Of a DNA stretch of 64,000 nt, positions 1-11,521 are shown piece by piece. Under the pieces are notes generated by a model. It did not search any database and was not told the origin of the DNA. It saw nothing but the letters and a program-made list of their open reading frames with translations. Position 1 is the first letter of the stretch; each line of letters starts with the position of its first letter. The translations under genes and the position numbers were made by a program. The DNA is taken from contig JBLDXI010000009.1 in the NCBI GenBank assembly GCA_047495785.1, forward strand, positions 2,852,001 through 2,916,000, given 5' to 3'. This DNA comes from Lepidodermella squamata. Its lineage: Eukaryota; Gastrotricha.

Positions 1-1028
1 AACCCCCCAAAAGTAGGTATTTTCGGAAGGTCAAACATTCATTCTACTCAATTTTTTCTCCAAATGTTTTGCACCATCGTATTCAGCGTAACAAGTTGTA
101 ACATGCAACATATGTCGGAATCACGGTGGTTTTCTTCCGTTTCTTGGAATGGAAACGTTCCTCGCCTGATGGAGTGTCCCATCGATTCCATGTTTGGTAC
201 AAATGCGGCCCCCGGGATAGGCTTTCTAGCAAAACAAACCTCGTCCCACTCGGATTCTCCATCGGTTAGCCCTGGGTTGAAAATAATAGTTTTGGCTGAT
301 TTTATCAGTTTTTCGAGCCAACTTGGCGCCGAACTCTTATCGCCCGCGTTTCTGTATAATTACTTCCATTTAATCATGCCTATATTGAGCTGGCCCAGTG
401 GCTAGGTTACTTCGCATTCACACTGAAATTAAATCTTCATTTTGACACAAAAGAAGTCCAAACCACTTTGGGAAATAACAAAAACCAGAATTCTTTCAGT
501 ATACATGGCTCCTAGAAAAGGAATTAAAAGTAAAAAAAAATTTAAAAAAAAATAAAATAAAAACACTCACCGGGATGCCGGTCAACCCGCACCTCCTCGT
601 TCCGACTCAATGCGGACCAACATTGCCATCCGGCTCGTGCCATTACTCTATGCCTTAAACGCGCATTAAGCTGTGTCGGTATTATCGAATTTCCACCGTC
701 ACACGTAGTTTTTTTCGATCGATCGCGAAGGTGAAAACCTATGAATAATTCAGTCATTTTATTTACTGTCCTTCACAGGTTGCCTCTTGGGTAACGAAAA
801 AATAGAAAATTAAGAGAAAATAAGGACCGAGGCAAAAATCCAAAGAAATCTATTCAAAATACCGATAATTACCGAACCATTTCAATCGGTTTTATCCGGT
901 TTTATTCTGAAAAATTGAAAATTGGTTTCTGAGGAGCCTTAAATTAAAGTTTGCTAACTTATGAAAATTAAAATTTTCCAAGCAAATTTTCACATTTTTA
1001 AAATAAATTGTCTGTCATTTTTTTTCAG
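1..1028. other. Left-edge non-coding stretch (intron or upstream flank of the usherin-like gene)
   Basis: I see no convincing exon here. Open frames on either strand are short and unlike the fibronectin III sequence that follows. The stretch ends in a poly-T tract and CAG at 1021-1028, a strong splice acceptor. The next exon opens in the middle of a fibronectin III domain, so the gene's 5' exons must lie to the left of the window, and most of this segment is probably one intron. Confidence 0.5.
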
Positions 1029-4000
1029 ATTTTCACACGCATGATTTTGTCGATTCCGATGTGAAGCCCGATACCGAGTACGCATACGCCATTGAAGCTT
1101 GCACCACAGTCGGCTGCAACATGAGCAGGTGGCGCCATGTAAAGACCCTCGCCCCGCCCCCGGACATGTACTCAGCCCCCTCTGTTTCTAACGTCAACTC
1201 AACCTCAGCAACAATCCACTGGGTTAAACCAGTTTCGAACCGGGCTACAACCTCTCTGGGCAGTGGGCATTTCCTGAGAAGCGCGGCGACGGGTGACGTG
1301 ATCGGTTATCGCATCGCTGTGAATGGGACGGAATATCCGAAATTAATACCGGCCGAAGAGACATTTTACGTACTGAACGAACTAAGACCGTTCCATTTCT
1401 ACTCAGTCGCTATAGCGGCTTGCGTGAATAAACCGTCATGGGACTCGAACCGCGACGACCCGGACGAAGATCTCGAGCAATTTTTCAAGGAAAATTTCGA
1501 CCAATCCGGCAATCACACTGTTGTTCTATCGAAAGTTCAAGAAATCGTCTCGAGTCGAAGCGGGGCTCTATGCGGGGCCTACTCCCGGCCGGCTACTATT
1601 CAAACGGAAGAGGCCCTACCGAAAAATCTAGCCCCGCCCAGGCCTGTTGCGATCAGTTCGTCCGCGATTGATATTCAATGGCGGGAGCCTGAGGAAACGA
1701 ACGGTTTCATCCTAGAGTACGTTCTCTACCGGAATAACTCGGCGATTTCCTACTGCGATTCCTGCTTCAGTTACATCGATTACGATTTGGAGCCTGCTAC
1801 GGCGTATTCTTACCATCTAACCGCGAGAAATAGCATTGGAACAATTACATCGAGTGAGGCGAATGTGACTACGTTTTTCTCATCGCCGGACGGAATGCCG
1901 CCGCCTAAGGTTAAATCGCTAAGCCCCACCACGGTTCTGGCTACGTGGGAGAAGCCGGTAAAACCGAATGGGGATATCAAAAATTACACGATTTACCTAA
2001 ATTCCACCGAAATCGGGTACACCGGGTTGGAACATCACGCTTATATCACGAATTTAGAACCGGCTACTACCTACGATTTTTGCGTTGAGGTTTGCACCCA
2101 GGTCGGGTGTAAGCGAAGCGCCCAGTCGCAGCTGAAAACCCTGGCCGCACCCCCGCAGGGCATGGACCCGCCTAGTTTAATCGCCCTGGCCGACGGGGCT
2201 GGCCAGCACAGCGGCGTTCGAATTTCGTGGTCCCCGCCTCGCCACCTTAACGGAGATTTGAAGGAGTACCACTTAGAGCGGCGAAAATTGTCAGAGCAGC
2301 GGCTTAGATCCGGGGAAATGCAAACTGTAGTCGGCCCCCCGGTTTTGGTATACAACGGGACTAACATGTTGTACCTAGACCAGGCAGCACCCGGGTCGTT
2401 GGACGCGTTTTCGATCTACGAGTACAGGGTGACTGCAGTCAACTCAGCGGGCCGAGCTTCGTCCGAATGGCAGTACGGCCGCGTTCAAACCGAACAAGGC
2501 GTGCCGGACCTGGTTAAACAGCCCGTGGTTATCTCAGTCACGGCGACCTCAGCCGTAGTCAAAATCTTACCACCCGAACGCTTGAACGGTTACGTAACCG
2601 AATATCGGTTATTTTTGAATGGAATTATCGCGGAGCAACGGAATTCCCCCACCGATGTTTTGCTGACTAACCTAAAACCAGCCTCAGCCTATTTGATTCA
2701 TATCGAGGTTTGTACCGTGGTAGGGTGTGCGTCGAGCCCGCCGTCCGGGTTGAAAACCCCGGACGCTGCCCCGTCGAATCTTCGCCCGCCAATTGTCGAT
2801 GTTCACAATTTGACGTATATCGTCATAAGTTGGGAATTACCGGGTTTACCGAACGGTAATATTACCAGTCATACCGTTGTGTTGTCCACGAATTGCAAAC
2901 CGCCTAAGGTTGAGCAGGAGGACTCGGAAAATAATAGATTCCGGCAGCCGTTATCGCCGTTATGCCGGCCTTACTCGAAAACAGTTGCGGTTGTTACGAA
3001 CCCGGACGAGGCGCTGGAGACGGCTTTAACCGATTTGTTGCCATTCACTCGTTATACGACCGTGGTTAGGATGGTTAACACCTATGGCTATACCGCGACT
3101 AGTCCTAATGTCAGTTTTGTGACTCCTCCGAGTGAACCGAAGTTTTTGAAGCCGCCGTATGTTATTGAAGACCCGCATGGTGGCAAGATTCGAATTGCTT
3201 GGAATGATTCGTTTTCGTTGAATTCGCCACTTCAACATTTCACGCTGTCGATCAACGATCAACCGGCTTATGAAGGAACTGGGCTGTCGACAACTGTTTT
3301 CATGGAAAAAGACGTAGCTGGTAAATTTAAATTTAATTTGAAATTGATCAAAAAATTTTTCATAAATTCAATTTTTTCAGAAAATTTAGCATAATTTCAA
3401 TTTTGTTTTATTTTTCCTAGCCTTCTCAATGTCGATAACAGCTGTTACTGAAAATGGAATCGCCGAGTCTCCTACGGTAGATTTCAAGGTCGCTTCAAGT
3501 AAGTTGAAATCTTTAAATTTTTCTGGGATTATAACAAATGCTCAGAAATTTCAAAAAAATTGGTAGACTAAAAATAGGTTTTCGTATGATCTCAATTTTC
3601 TATTATCTTGCCTAACGATAGATCTCATTATTACGCGTATTTTGCGCTGTCGTCGATTAGTTTACGAGCTATAGTTCGGCCTGCAGAGCCGATATCGATT
3701 CCATTATCGATTTTACAAATCATTGATTTTTCCGATCTCAGAAGTCTTGGATGCCAAAATTAAAAATTTTCTACATACCTTGGGGTTGAGGGTACCATCT
3801 AAATTGAAAAATGGGTGCTTTCATACATATTTTTTTCATTAAATTTAAGCTGAAAACATTAGGGAAATGCCAGATGACTAGTTTTCGGTTTATGAAAAAG
3901 AAAAACGGGGTTCCGAAGGCGAAGTCAATTTTTTCCGCATGAAAATGGTTATTGGGGAAGTGCAAGGGCCCAAAAATCGAGCTTCGTAGAAACCCGAAAC

Positions 4001-5476
4001 TCGAAATTTCATAACCCTAACCTTAATCCTGAACCCCAACCAAACCCTAAACCTAACCCTAACCCGAACCCGAACCCTGGCACCTAACCCTAACCCCTAA
4101 CCCCAATTCCTAATCACAGTTTGGCTGAAAAACACAATTTTATGAAAAAAAATATGTATGAAAGTTAATTTTGTCATACATAAATATGTATGAAAGTTTT
4201 CGTTGAAAAATTTCAGGGTCCTCAGGGTATCAATATCGGTCAAAAAAGCCGAAATCTCAAAGAATTGAAAATATTTAAATTTAGTATGAGAACTTCAATT
4301 TTAGTACTGCAACATGTTTAGACCCGGCAAAAAGACTTGAGTGCATTTTAATTTGATAATTGATTTTTGTATTAATTTTTTAAATTTAAAATTAAATTAA
4401 ATTTTTTAATGACAACAGAGCAGCGATATGCTTTTTTTGTCGTTTCGCTATGATTTCGTATCATCTATAGCTGCTCTTTTCATTGCACATTATTTTGCTT
4501 TATTTCAGACGATAAAAATGCTAATATTTTCTCATTGTTTTTAGAGCGGAAAGATCTGTCCCTTGTTTCGGATCAATATAACACCACGATGAAAGTATCA
4601 CTGATGAGTGAAGCGAATATGGGCATTTTCGAGCGACCTTGGTTCGTAATTGCAATCTCGATAATCGGCCTATTCTGCGGCGCCGGGCTCCTGGTCTGCG
4701 CCTGTCGTCGGTGCTGCGTCGAATCCGAGAAAAAACGCCGGTTACTAGCCGAAGCCGAACAGCTAGCAATCACAGCCTCACCCACAACGCCCGCATTCAA
4801 CACCAACACAAATCAGCGAAGCATGAAAAAAGGCGACGATTTAGCCAGCCAATTTTCAACAACGGCCCGTAGTAGTAAGTACGTGCGGCAACGGGCGCCG
4901 TTAATTACCGAAAGCCGGCCGCATTCGATCTCGAGTTCAAAGCGAGCGGCGACGAAAAAACGCCCGCCCAAGCCACCGCCGACTCAAAATTCGGATGATG
5001 TGACTAAACAATTTTTTTCACTACCGCACAACAGGCATGATGCCGCGATTTTGTCGCCTGGTTGCTTGTCGGAGGGCGTGGCGCAGGGTGACCAGAGTAG
5101 ACCTATTATTGTGCCCCCCGCCGGGGTGATTTTAGAACACGAAGCCCCGTCGCCACCACCCTCGATCGCTTCGTTGCACATCGAAGTTTCCGGGCCAACT
5201 GCGACGGGGGTCAATTACGGCGCGGCGCCGTTCCAGTTCGATGACTCACCGTGCGGCCTTGACTACGTCAATGACCGCCAAAAGGCGGCGACGTTGAAGA
5301 AAAAATCGCGAAAATCTGACGATTCTGCATCGATAAGCAGTGATAAATTTTTCCAGATTTGGGCGACTTCTTCGACGAATTTCGGCGCTGGGCATGCGGC
5401 TAGTAAAGGTTTCGTAAATATTGTTTCCTCCGATGACGAAGACGATGACGGCGCTTATGAAATGCCGCTGAGATGA
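1029..5476 (+). CDS. Usherin-like fibronectin III receptor, C-terminal part (5' end outside window)
   Basis: Cell-surface or matrix receptor resembling the C-terminal third of usherin (USH2A family). Exons are 1029-3320, 3421-3498 and 4545-5476; all phases agree, giving about 1,100 residues. It opens inside one FN3 domain, followed by about seven more FN3 domains. Several carry the usherin-like CTxVGC motif near the last strands (CTTVGC, CTQVGC, CTVVGC). Exon 2 completes the last FN3. Exon 3 then encodes one membrane helix (FVIAISIIGLFCGAGLLVC) followed by a Cys/Arg stop-transfer and a cytoplasmic tail of about 250 residues. The tail is basic and has a proline run (RPPKPPP). It ends EMPLR, so the classical usherin C-terminal PDZ ligand is not evident. 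The stop is TGA, with AATAAA at 5490. Family assignment is good; orthology is not proven. Other FN3 receptors remain possible. Confidence 0.75.
3590..3705 (-). repeat. Dispersed repeat copy in usherin-like intron
   Basis: Read on the minus strand, about 100 bases here match the plus strand at about 41,050-41,185. Shared blocks include a TCGGCTCTGCA segment, a CGCGTAATA..ATGA segment and an ATCTATCGTT segment with similar spacing. The copy lies inside the 1,046-bp second intron of the usherin-like gene. It looks like a degraded interspersed element; no coding capacity or termini were recognised. Confidence 0.45.
4012..4105 (+). repeat. Degenerate CCCTAA-type interstitial telomere-like tract
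   Basis: About 90 bases consist of imperfect CCCTAA/CCCGAA/CCTTAA units within the second intron of the usherin-like gene. This is the complement of TTAGGG-like repeats. It is too degenerate for a functional telomere. It may be an ancient interstitial telomeric insertion or simply a low-complexity repeat. Confidence 0.5.
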
Positions 5477-6225
5477 AATCTCAAATTATAATAAAAAAAC
5501 ACTTTTTTTTTTAATTTTCACTTGAAAAGTGCTGCTCACTCTCTGTGATTTTTTTACCACCTTTTTGCATGCCATAATTTATAACCCTAAATTTTGAAAT
5601 GATCTTCCTTAATATATAAAATCGATCTCGATTATTGTTTTATTGTGATATAAATGTCTAGTCTGCGTAATGGTGCCTGAGATATTATTATTAATAAATT
5701 AATTAAAATTGGAAAATAAAAATTTGCTTTTCAAAAATGTGTTGCTTTTATTACTCGGCTATTTCGGGTTTGTACCTTGCGCAAAGTCGGCTATCGCATG
5801 ACCAAGTTTTCAGCTCTAATTATAGCTCTTCATTGAAAGCTCGCAAGCCAATCGATTAATTGGGCTGAAGAGTCACCTGGAAGCGCCACCATAAAAGAAG
5901 AGATGAGCTGGATCAGGGAACGCTATTGCTAATAGCCATTGAGTAACGTGGTGCTTTTTCAGCTAATATCTATTACTATAGAGGATTTCGCGTTCGCAGA
6001 AAATTCGAAAGAGACGTGAATTTTTTAACGAGGTCCCACTTGCTGATATTTTGCTATGCCTACGTACTTTTAGTGTGAACATTTATATTTTCGAGAAAAT
6101 GTAATGGGAGCTTCGAATGCGGCGTCCTATATAGTACGTCTCATGACCTCAACTGCAAAAATATTGAACCGAGTCCACATTATGAAGGATCAAAAAAATT
6201 GAGTATTGGCGGCAAGACGAAGGCG
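5477..6225. other. Intergenic gap, no gene seen
   Basis: Holds the 3' end of the usherin-like gene (AATAAA at 5490) and about 700 bases of AT-rich sequence in which I see no supported exon, RNA gene or repeat. The convergent secreted-peptide gene ends at 6226. Confidence 0.5.
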
Positions 6226-6576
6226 TTATTTATTCGAAATTCCTGAATGTTTTACAGAAAAATGCAACTCAGCTCGACGACGATTTTGTGTTGCTGATGA
6301 GTCGATAGGTGACATGGAGGAATGCACGTCCACGTCGCAAATGCACCACCGCCACTGTTGTAGCATAGCTTCGTTGAGCTCGCAATTTCGGTCGATCAAA
6401 GAAGGGCGATATCTGCACATCAATTTAATGTGACAAATTGCTGCTGGGCAATGTTCCGTGATTAAATCAGACTCTTCTTCGACAAAAAGACGAGCCGGCC
6501 AGTTTCCAGCCAGCCTTGCAAAGCAGGGAATGACGCTTGGAAGAAAGAAAAAGCACGGTAGGAAAAAGAAGGACAT
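6226..6576 (-). CDS. Small secreted six-Cys protein, member 1
   Basis: Single-exon gene for a protein of about 116 residues. I chose the ATG at 6576 because it opens directly into a hydrophobic signal peptide (MSFFFLPCFFFLP...). The mature part has WPARLFVEEE followed by a six-Cys block with spacing C-x4-C-x5-C-x10-C-x12-C-x-C, ending WRWCICDV. The tail is polar and basic. It is clearly paralogous to the protein at 10,235-10,615 (shared GNWPAR, FVEE, CRYRPS, QWRW) and more distantly to those at 7,019, 8,583 and 36,196. I do not recognise the family from known proteins. Secretion is inferred from the signal peptide; the function is unknown. The stop is TAA. Confidence 0.7.
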   Translation of the reverse strand: MSFFFLPCFFFLPSVIPCFARLAGNWPARLFVEEESDLITEHCPAAICHIKLMCRYRPSLIDRNCELNEAMLQQWRWCICDVDVHSSMSPIDSSATQNRRRAELHFSVKHSGISNK

Positions 6577-6603
6577 TTTTGCTAGTTTTCCAAAGAGTGG
6601 CAT

Positions 6604-7018
6604 GATTAAGCTGGAATTTTTGAATTTTATGATTTGCTCATATGATTATTTTACGCTAGTGAGGTCGTCGCCGGTCACACGAGCATGAACACATCCCAGA
6701 CACACCCTGGTTCAGGATAGGGTGTCTTCACGAATTTATACTCAACGTAAATAACGCACAAAATTTTTTGGTTCGATTCGTTTCACAGATCACCTGACTT
6801 GTACTTATTTTCGCGCTCGAGTTAGCCGTCAACAAGTCTTGTTTATACCCACTGTCCATTCGGCCTGATATCAGATTCTAGCTGGGCATGTCCCCGTCCG
6901 CTTTTATATTCACTCAAACAGAAATCGAAGAGCGTGGAACGAGGTCAAGACATTTTTTATTACACCCGCTATTAAAATTTATTCACATGACAATTTTAAA
7001 GCAGATGAGAGTTGTTTT
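6604..7018. other. Intergenic gap between secreted-peptide genes
   Basis: Upstream flank of member 1 and downstream flank of member 2. No exon, repeat or RNA gene could be supported. Confidence 0.4.
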
Positions 7019-7321
7019 TCACTCATTAACAGGTGAAACTGCGTTATTATAATTGTTTTCGTCGTATTCTTGGTCCGTTTCGATTACTTCGATTTGGCTC
7101 GGATTGAACTTGCGGCACACGCACCAGATATCGAACCCAGCCAGAAATGACCTGTTCAACTTACAGAGATGCTGATCGGTTGGTTCAAGATCAGGCGCAC
7201 TGCATAGCCGGCGAAGTTCGCAAATCCGTCTATCGCATTGGCGTGGTGTTGATTTTGGCGTTATCCAACAGGCGTGAGCAAGATTGAGGAAAAGAAGCGC
7301 AGTAAAAGTTAAGACTATCAT
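7019..7321 (-). CDS. Small secreted six-Cys protein, member 2
   Basis: Single-exon gene, 100 residues, on the same strand as its neighbours. It starts with a signal peptide (MIVLTFTALLFLNLAHA). The six-Cys core has spacing C-x4-C-x5-C-x12-C-x13-C-x-C (CDRRIC, then ...WCVC). The acidic, Asn/Glu-rich tail has no Cys. It lacks the WPAR/FVEE segment of members 1 and 4 but keeps the same Cys order and the aromatic residue just before the CxC, so I place it in the same family. It is probably a secreted disulfide-stabilised peptide. No known domain is recognised. The stop is TGA. Confidence 0.65.
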   Translation of the reverse strand: MIVLTFTALLFLNLAHACWITPKSTPRQCDRRICELRRLCSAPDLEPTDQHLCKLNRSFLAGFDIWCVCRKFNPSQIEVIETDQEYDENNYNNAVSPVNE

Positions 7322-8582
7322 TTTTTTAAATTCCTTTAAAACGCTCTTTTGAATGCAATGTCTCCTTGCCAGCTTCAGGTTTCAGAGCTATGAAATCGGA
7401 TAGCAGCAATTATAGCAGACATGGTGATGTTATTTCTTGATAGCTCTTTGCGGCGCCTTTAAATGAATGACTTTTGATCGCGTTTTTTAAGCGTAGTAAA
7501 CATAGCACTAAAGAATGCAACAAGCTTGATTCAATTACATCAGAGTTTGTTGATGGCGTATTGCCGCTAGAGTGACTAATTAGTTGAAATGTCTAATAAG
7601 ATGCGATGCCAAGACTTGAACGTGGAAAACAGCGATCTTACTCGCCGGTTTTTTGAACAACAAAATGGGACTAAAAATATGTCTATGACGCACTTGAAGA
7701 CGTCAATATGACGAAAATCGACGCTTCATTATAGCAACGGTTGCCAGGTAAAATTTCTAAATTCCAGCCATTGCGTCGTAGGAAAAAGGAGTGTGACCTT
7801 TTTCATCAGACAAATGTCTTCATCCGAAAACCTAAAATGCTATTCTTAAAACATACGGAAATGTTCATTTCAATCACTTAAGATAAGACCTAGGGCTAGA
7901 ATAAGTGACATGCCCTTCTATAGTCCTAAAAGCTCGCTTTGAAAAAGAAATTATTATTTTTACTATATCATCCAGATATAATTTTTACTCGAGATCAAGT
8001 TTCACTGAGCCGCGTAGCAAATCAAGAGGGGACACAATGACCGTGGAGCGGTAATTAATTCGGCAAATGGTAATTTACTTTGGGAATATTCTTGGGCTAG
8101 AAAAACTTCTTAAAATGAAGCTTTCGAACAGTATGGATTCCTTTTTTACGTTACAGGTCGTCATTTTGAAGTCCCGATTCTGCTCACTCGTGGGTTTGCC
8201 GCAGAAAATGCCTGGTTCTGGAATCGAACAGGGCTGCGGCTCGAATCAAAATAACTGAATTTTCAGTTTCCTAGGCTTGGCAATTGGGCAGGGATGATCG
8301 GCAAAGTTTGACTTCAGGCTAATGTCAGTTATTCCAAGTCACATTTCTGGTTGCCAAGGACATTGGTCAATTGGAACAAGTTTTTTTGGAAAAGGTTGCA
8401 CGAGAAATCCTGAGCTGTATTGAGAACTTTTCTTACGAGAAATATTTCTGATAACTATAAAATGGAGTCGGACTTTCCGCAGTTTTAAAGGATTCTGGAG
8501 CTTTCTTTTATTGAATTGTTCATAAAAATATAAATAACCACTTTTTACAATAAATATTGATTGACACGTCAGCTTTATACAT
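7322..8582. other. Intergenic gap, no gene seen
   Basis: About 1.26 kb between two secreted-peptide genes. Open frames are short and have no signal peptide, Cys pattern or splice framework. Nothing else could be supported. Confidence 0.45.
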
Positions 8583-8948
8583 TTATTGCAGCCCATTTTC
8601 GAACAATATTTTTCGCGGTTTCCAAGCTTCCAATTGCCGTAGTAGCTCAGTAGACGGTTGGACAACTACATCACAAATGCACCAACGCCACCGGTCGAGC
8701 AGATCTTGATTAGCGCTGCAAAGTTGCTCCATTTCGTCGATAAGTTGGCGATTTTTCGTTGAGGCCTGGTACCGGCATTGCAGCTTGATCTCACATATTG
8801 TATTAGGACATTTTTCGACCTCTGACAATGATACTTTATCGCCCCACAGTGGCACCTGGATGCCGCCGTTGAGCTTCAATCTACAACCAACATTTTCATC
8901 GAACATAGATACAACTACAAGCAGAGGAAGAAACCCACAAACTTTCAT
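8583..8948 (-). CDS. Small secreted six-Cys protein, member 3
   Basis: Single-exon gene, 121 residues. The signal peptide starts MKVCGFLPLLVVVSM. The mature region has a CR near its start, then the family core with spacing C-x4-C-x5-C-x18-C-x12-C-x-C. The core begins CPNTICEIKLQCRY and ends DRWRWCICDV, very close to members 1 and 4 at both ends. The loop between Cys 3 and Cys 4 is longer than in the other members. The stop is TAA. It is an unrecognised family, inferred to be secreted and disulfide-bonded. Confidence 0.7.
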   Translation of the reverse strand: MKVCGFLPLLVVVSMFDENVGCRLKLNGGIQVPLWGDKVSLSEVEKCPNTICEIKLQCRYQASTKNRQLIDEMEQLCSANQDLLDRWRWCICDVVVQPSTELLRQLEAWKPRKILFENGLQ

Positions 8949-10234
8949 GGTGTAATAATTTTTGCTCCAAGAGTAAATGAAATGCGGGTGCTAGTTTCAC
9001 AGATAAAACTAGGAGATTAAGTAGCAAGCCGTGGCAATTTTCGTCATGCATCAATGACATCTCTTCGTTCCGCGAGCTGAAAATAAGAGTAAATTCCTCA
9101 CCTTGGCCAATTAACTAAACAGACATACAAATTTGAGATTTACAACCTTAATAATCAGTTGGCACGTTAAACCAAAACATTTGGACATCAAAAAGTATAA
9201 TATAGCGTTATTATCATTATTACCCTGACTGGTAATGAGTTGACAATTATCGGGACATTATGTCCGCAAAGACGTCTATATAAAAATGAAGTACTTATTA
9301 ATTTGACACGTGTTTTATTTTTGTTGCTACACATGAACGATTTTTCATCCCCCATCCCACATATAACCATCCATGTGAATGAAAATTAGCGGAGTGGACC
9401 TTTCAATTATCTCTGTTTTCATAGCATCATCATAATTTAAAGTCATGTGGCTCACAGGATTCGAGGTAATTTTTTGAGTTTTTGGGTAGCAGAACACCCA
9501 ACAACAACTCCCAGCCAGATCTAGACTACTCGATGTATTTCAAAATGTAGAGCAACTTAGCAAAAGTCCTAGATGTTTCCCCTTGAGTGACCACGTCTCC
9601 ATCGGGACAGCGGTGAGTTAGAACCCTGTCCGTCCTCGCTTGGCGTACTGCTTGTCCTAATTACACCCTGAAAACTTCTCATCGAAACGATGACATTTTG
9701 GATTACTGCTCAGCAGTATAATATTTTTCAGTTCAATGCAGTCCACATTATTTCACCCATCTATGCAATTGCTGATAAAATGCGGGCTGAGGTCGTTAAA
9801 GAATCACTAGCCGCCTGGGTACAAGGCTATCTATTTCGCCGTTCCAAATTCAATTCGACTATGGGTGATTTTTGTAATCAGAAGCTCCGAAACCCCGAAA
9901 TCACCCTTCTGTAGCTCCTTGCCTCAGATTAAAGAAATAAATCCTTCTTATATGAAATAAGCTAGGAATGTCCAGGCTGAAAATATTTTATTTTATAGAT
10001 CACGGCTGCGTCCCTTTTGAAGGTTTTGACTGAAAATCACCGAGAATTGCTACGTTATTTCTTTGAATTTTTCATCAAGTGCGAAAACTCAGAAAATTCA
10101 GAAAATTAGTTTCAACCGCATTGGGCATGCAGGCTATCGAAAAATATCCAATTTTTCATATCGCTTATTTATTTCTCAGTGATCGACATTTGAAATTGCG
10201 GAAAATCGATGAAAACAGAAGCTTTAATACCAAA
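8949..10234. other. Intergenic gap, no gene seen
   Basis: About 1.3 kb of AT-rich sequence between two minus-strand secreted-peptide genes. Short open frames are present (for example 9,690-9,914) but lack homology, signal peptide or splice support. No RNA gene or repeat was found. Confidence 0.45.
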
Positions 10235-10615
10235 TTAATTCAAATTTCTCTTGGAATGATGAAGCATAGCTCGATCGCTGAGTTTCTTCTGCACTTCCGG
10301 CTCGCTCTCAGCGTCTAGCTTCGAAAAAATCGAGTCCACTGAAACGTCGCAAACACGCCACCGCCATTGCTCAATCAATTCGCTGTTAAGATTGCAGTTC
10401 TGATCGATTAGTCCAGCAGTATGGCCAGATCGAATCGACGGGCGGTATCTGCAGAGCAGTTTTATACTGCAAATAGCAGGCGGGCATCGTTCTGTAATCT
10501 GCGGCTCATCTTCTTCGACGAACATTCGAGCCGGCCAGTTGCCCAATTTTGTATTGCAAGCTTCCAAAACAGTAATACTGATTATCGCAAAATTAAGAAC
10601 GATCGAATTCAGCAT
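10235..10615 (-). CDS. Small secreted protein, member 4, with one core Cys replaced
   Basis: Single-exon gene, 126 residues. The hydrophobic leader (MLNSIVLNFAIISITVLEA) is followed by NTKLGNWPARMFVEEDE and the core CPPAICSIKLLCRYRPS. It closely matches member 1. The fourth Cys is kept (NC), but the terminal CIC of the family reads RVC, so the fifth core Cys is arginine. An unpaired Cys or a changed disulfide pattern would follow if the protein is made. A TATA element lies at 10,673-10,680, about 60 bases upstream of the ATG. The stop is TAA. Confidence 0.65.
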   Translation of the reverse strand: MLNSIVLNFAIISITVLEACNTKLGNWPARMFVEEDEPQITERCPPAICSIKLLCRYRPSIRSGHTAGLIDQNCNLNSELIEQWRWRVCDVSVDSIFSKLDAESEPEVQKKLSDRAMLHHSKRNLN

Positions 10616-11521
10616 GTTTATTCTGAATAAATCGGTAAGTTATATGAGAAATAGACGACAAATGTAGCATGGTATTTATAGGCGACGTGTGGGTCTTGCA
10701 CTGTCAGAAAATTTATCGCAACTCATGTGCCGGATCATTGACTTCGCACTAGCACAACACGACCTTGCTAGTTGTGAAAGATCGAATAAGCGGACTCGTG
10801 ACACGCATGAAGGCACTACTGATAGCCACGACACCTTGCTAATACCCTCGATAGACTATAAAACGCATTTGCACCTCCCATTTGATGGGATTAATTTAGA
10901 TTGGATCATCAGGCGTGTCTAAATGCAGACGCGGTAATTTGCCTAAATGACAGAAGTTGCTGATTTAATCAACGTTTTTGGGTTCGATTAATCAACGTCA
11001 TTTGTATTGAAAGAGTCGCTCAATTGCATGCTTGATCATAACATCTGCTTAGGTGTCTCAATTGAATCACCCGAGCGATAATGTCATCCGATCGCATTCT
11101 AAAAATATAGCTAAACTTTCCAGCTCCACCTTTCTGCTTTTGTGCGTTTTTATGAAGATGTGGCAGTTAATTATCCACGGTTGCCAAGTTTTATTATTTA
11201 TGAACATTTTATCAAAAAAATCAAAGGTGCGATCGTAACGTCAAACTGTCCGTTGAAATAACATGAAAGGCAAGGTACAAGAAAAACGTTTTTCTTGCCA
11301 GAGATGATATTAGAATAGTCAAGTGACGTGACTGGCGAATTGTAATAACTTGTCTATTCGATTGATTTTGTTGATGAAAGTTCGAAGTCAAGAAATATCG
11401 ATGTCCACATTTTATACTGGCGCGAAAGCAAGTGAATTGTCTCAACCTAATGGATGCTGGATCATTATCTCGTACCGTTATTAATCGATCGAGAACTTGG
11501 CATCTTTCCACTCTCGTATTA
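10616..11521. other. Upstream flank of secreted-peptide member 4; no further gene seen
   Basis: Contains the TATA element of member 4 and about 850 bases with no supported gene. The right end abuts the foldback element that begins at 11,522. Confidence 0.45.
10673..10680 (-). promoter_or_regulatory. TATA box of secreted-peptide member 4
   Basis: On the minus strand the sequence reads TATAAATA, 58 bases upstream of the start codon at 10,615. This is the normal distance for a TATA box with a short 5' leader. Confidence 0.45.

Noticed and set aside
64-757. Open frames at 64-405 (+) and 542-757 (-)
   Set aside because: No signal peptide, domain or compatible splice site; not fibronectin III. 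Probably chance frames in non-coding DNA.
9570-9660. tRNA-like GAGTTAGAACCC segment
   Set aside because: A- and B-box order and stems do not fit a tRNA on either strand.
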